Below, piece by piece: positions 62,546 through 64,000 of a stretch of 64,000 nt of DNA. The position numbers were made by a program, and so were the translations under genes. Source of the DNA: Episyrphus balteatus. Taxonomy: Eukaryota > Arthropoda > Insecta > Diptera > Syrphidae. Every line of letters begins with the position of its first letter. The stretch's first letter is position 1. The notes beneath the pieces are model-generated. The model was not told where the DNA came from and did not search any database. It was given only the letters and a program-made list of their open reading frames with translations. The DNA is taken from contig NC_079134.1 of assembly GCF_945859705.1 (NCBI RefSeq), positions 37,338,576-37,402,575 on the forward strand, read 5' to 3'.

Positions 62546-64000
62546 TTTATTTTTGTTTGTTTTTTGTCTTATATTAACAATATTTTATTTATTTTCTTTT
62601 AAGTAGCACCATAAAATATATTTTTTTTCTATTTAATATTTTTTTTTAATAAAACAACAAAAAAAACTTTTTTTTTTTAATTTATCGTGACATCAACACA
62701 AAAAGCAAATATATATCAACAAACAATGTGTTCGCTATAATATTATTACTCACTTAAGCACTCATAAAAAAAAAAGTTTATATTCACACTCTTGACTGAT
62801 GTTATTATTATTCTCTCGTTCTTATTTGTATGTGTTTTTATTTGAAGACTTTTTTTGAAAAACCTATATTTATAGCATTTTTTGTTTGTCATTTATTTCA
62901 AGATGCATTATGTTTTTTTAAAAGAATGCATTTTTCTTGTTCAGTTTTTTTTTTTTGTTTTTTCTATTTATTTTGGAGAATGAATAATAGGTCAATTTAA
63001 GGAAAACAAAAATCATCATTCACATTCTAACATAATCTAGCTACGTCATAATCGAAATCTCATTATGAATTCCAAAAACTATTTTGTCAACTAAGCTATG
63101 CGCGATAGAGTATATTATTTGGGCGCCACTTATGGCTGATGATAAATTAACAAGTTGATAATGGACTTGAACGTCACCGGCCTAAATTTTACGCTGACTG
63201 GGTAAACCCCTATAAATATGCACGGATTTGATTAAGTAATAGTGTTATTATTTTTATTTTCGAGGTTTAGTTTTTTTTTCAAAGATTTATATTTTTAGCC
63301 TCCGTGATTTTTACAATATGTTTAAAAGAATACGTTGAAATATTCACTAAAAAATATAAAATCTTGGTCAGAAAAGATAGCTTCATGCAAAAATTTTAAA
63401 AAGATAAGGTTTGAGAGAAGTTGCAGTGATAACATTGTTTACAAAACACTTAATTTTTTTTTGTTTATTTTCTATTTACAGTCGTGTTTTAATTTAAATT
63501 AATTTTCCCGCCTTTTTTTGTTTTATTTTATATTTATTCACAAACAAGAGTAACAAGCAATATGATGTTCCTATTTTGAATTATTGTTTTCCATATAACA
63601 ATTTTAACATCTAAACAACAACAACAAAAATTGAGGTAGATAAATAAATTTTGAAATAAAAAAAGTTGGGAATAATTCCAAATCTATTCACGACGTGTGA
63701 CTAATGTGACGGTTTTAGATTTAAATAAAATTACTACTTGTGGGAGGATAGAATGAATGAATGATTTTTGTTTTTTTTTTTTGCTTTTTGAGCAGGAAGT
63801 GCAGCAGCAGGTGAAAACGACAGGGAAAGAGATGCAATTTGAAGTAAAGTAATCTTTTTTGACAGATGATTAAAGGTGTGACAGATGATGATAGATGAAA
63901 GATGTATAGGAAAAATAAAATTAAGATGCTTTGCATATGGAATTTATGGTAAGAGATTTATGAACATTAAAAATGAAAGCAAATTTGTTTTGTGTGCAAT
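62546..64000 (-). other. Presumed 5' UTR/promoter region of the minus-strand gene
   Basis: No coding region is seen. On the minus strand a TCAGTC initiator-like word lies at 62799-62794, about 250 nt before the ATG, with TATAAATA about 70 nt further upstream, too far for a standard TATA box. On the plus strand CTATAAATATG at about 63210 is TATA-like with no gene after it. Confidence 0.25.

Noticed and set aside
63205..63220. Plus-strand TATAAATA
   Set aside because: No plus-strand gene follows within the window; AT-rich background makes such words common.
1..64000. CRISPR arrays, bacterial operon signals, rRNA, integrated virus genes
   Set aside because: None seen; the spliced genes and element types are those of an animal genome.

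Overview
This is an AT-rich eukaryotic window that reads as an insect genome, probably dipteran-like. Pointers are very AT-rich introns with GT..AG borders, 71-86 nt short introns, jockey/I-type and Tc1-type elements, and very many foldback MITEs. The order is an inference; no sequence here names the species.

The protein-coding content is one family. Four multi-exon plus-strand genes (A 211-6843, C 17705-24321, D 30281-36056, E 39959-51686) and one broken minus-strand relative (B 11640-13091) encode proteins with an acidic N-terminus carrying an IKIE/IKxE motif, a variable number (2-5) of BED-like zinc fingers (LFDG[KR][FY]F ... CxxC ... F[RK]xHxxxxHG), and, except in B, a Tol2-like hAT transposase body ending in a hAT dimerisation domain. 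I reconstructed the splicing: a large phase-1 intron after ...RFG, a 70-86 nt phase-2 intron after ..ALR, and a last exon of exactly 223 nt in all four. The coding sums divide by three (1170, 1402, 902 and 1431 aa). The middle catalytic Asp and the C..H motif of the transposase are replaced in all four, so these look like a tandemly amplified, domesticated hAT zinc-finger family.

On the minus strand there is independent evidence of a second layer. A small coding exon (62461-62545) starts with a good ATG context and ends in a GTGAGT donor. Three sites at about 59.76, 25.00 and 7.46 kb have the exact form of recursive-splicing ratchet points (pyrimidine tract-YAG|GTAAGT), each followed 49-61 nt later by a second GTAAGTG donor. 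The simplest reading is that the hAT-finger cluster sits, antisense, inside a giant first intron (over 62 kb) of an unidentified minus-strand gene that is removed in steps.

The rest is mobile DNA: two 5'-truncated non-LTR retrotransposons (8.8-10.9 kb, 36.3-38.7 kb), a Tc1-like remnant (8.1-8.7 kb), a tRNA-derived SINE-like unit (26.7 kb), a candidate hammerhead-ribozyme motif (27.3 kb), and at least a dozen long inverted-repeat elements. Several of these are nested one inside another (14.8-16.3, 27.9-29.9, 41.0-44.7, 52.05-54.1 and 54.7-55.9 kb). From 56.2 to 62.4 kb I see no protein-coding gene.
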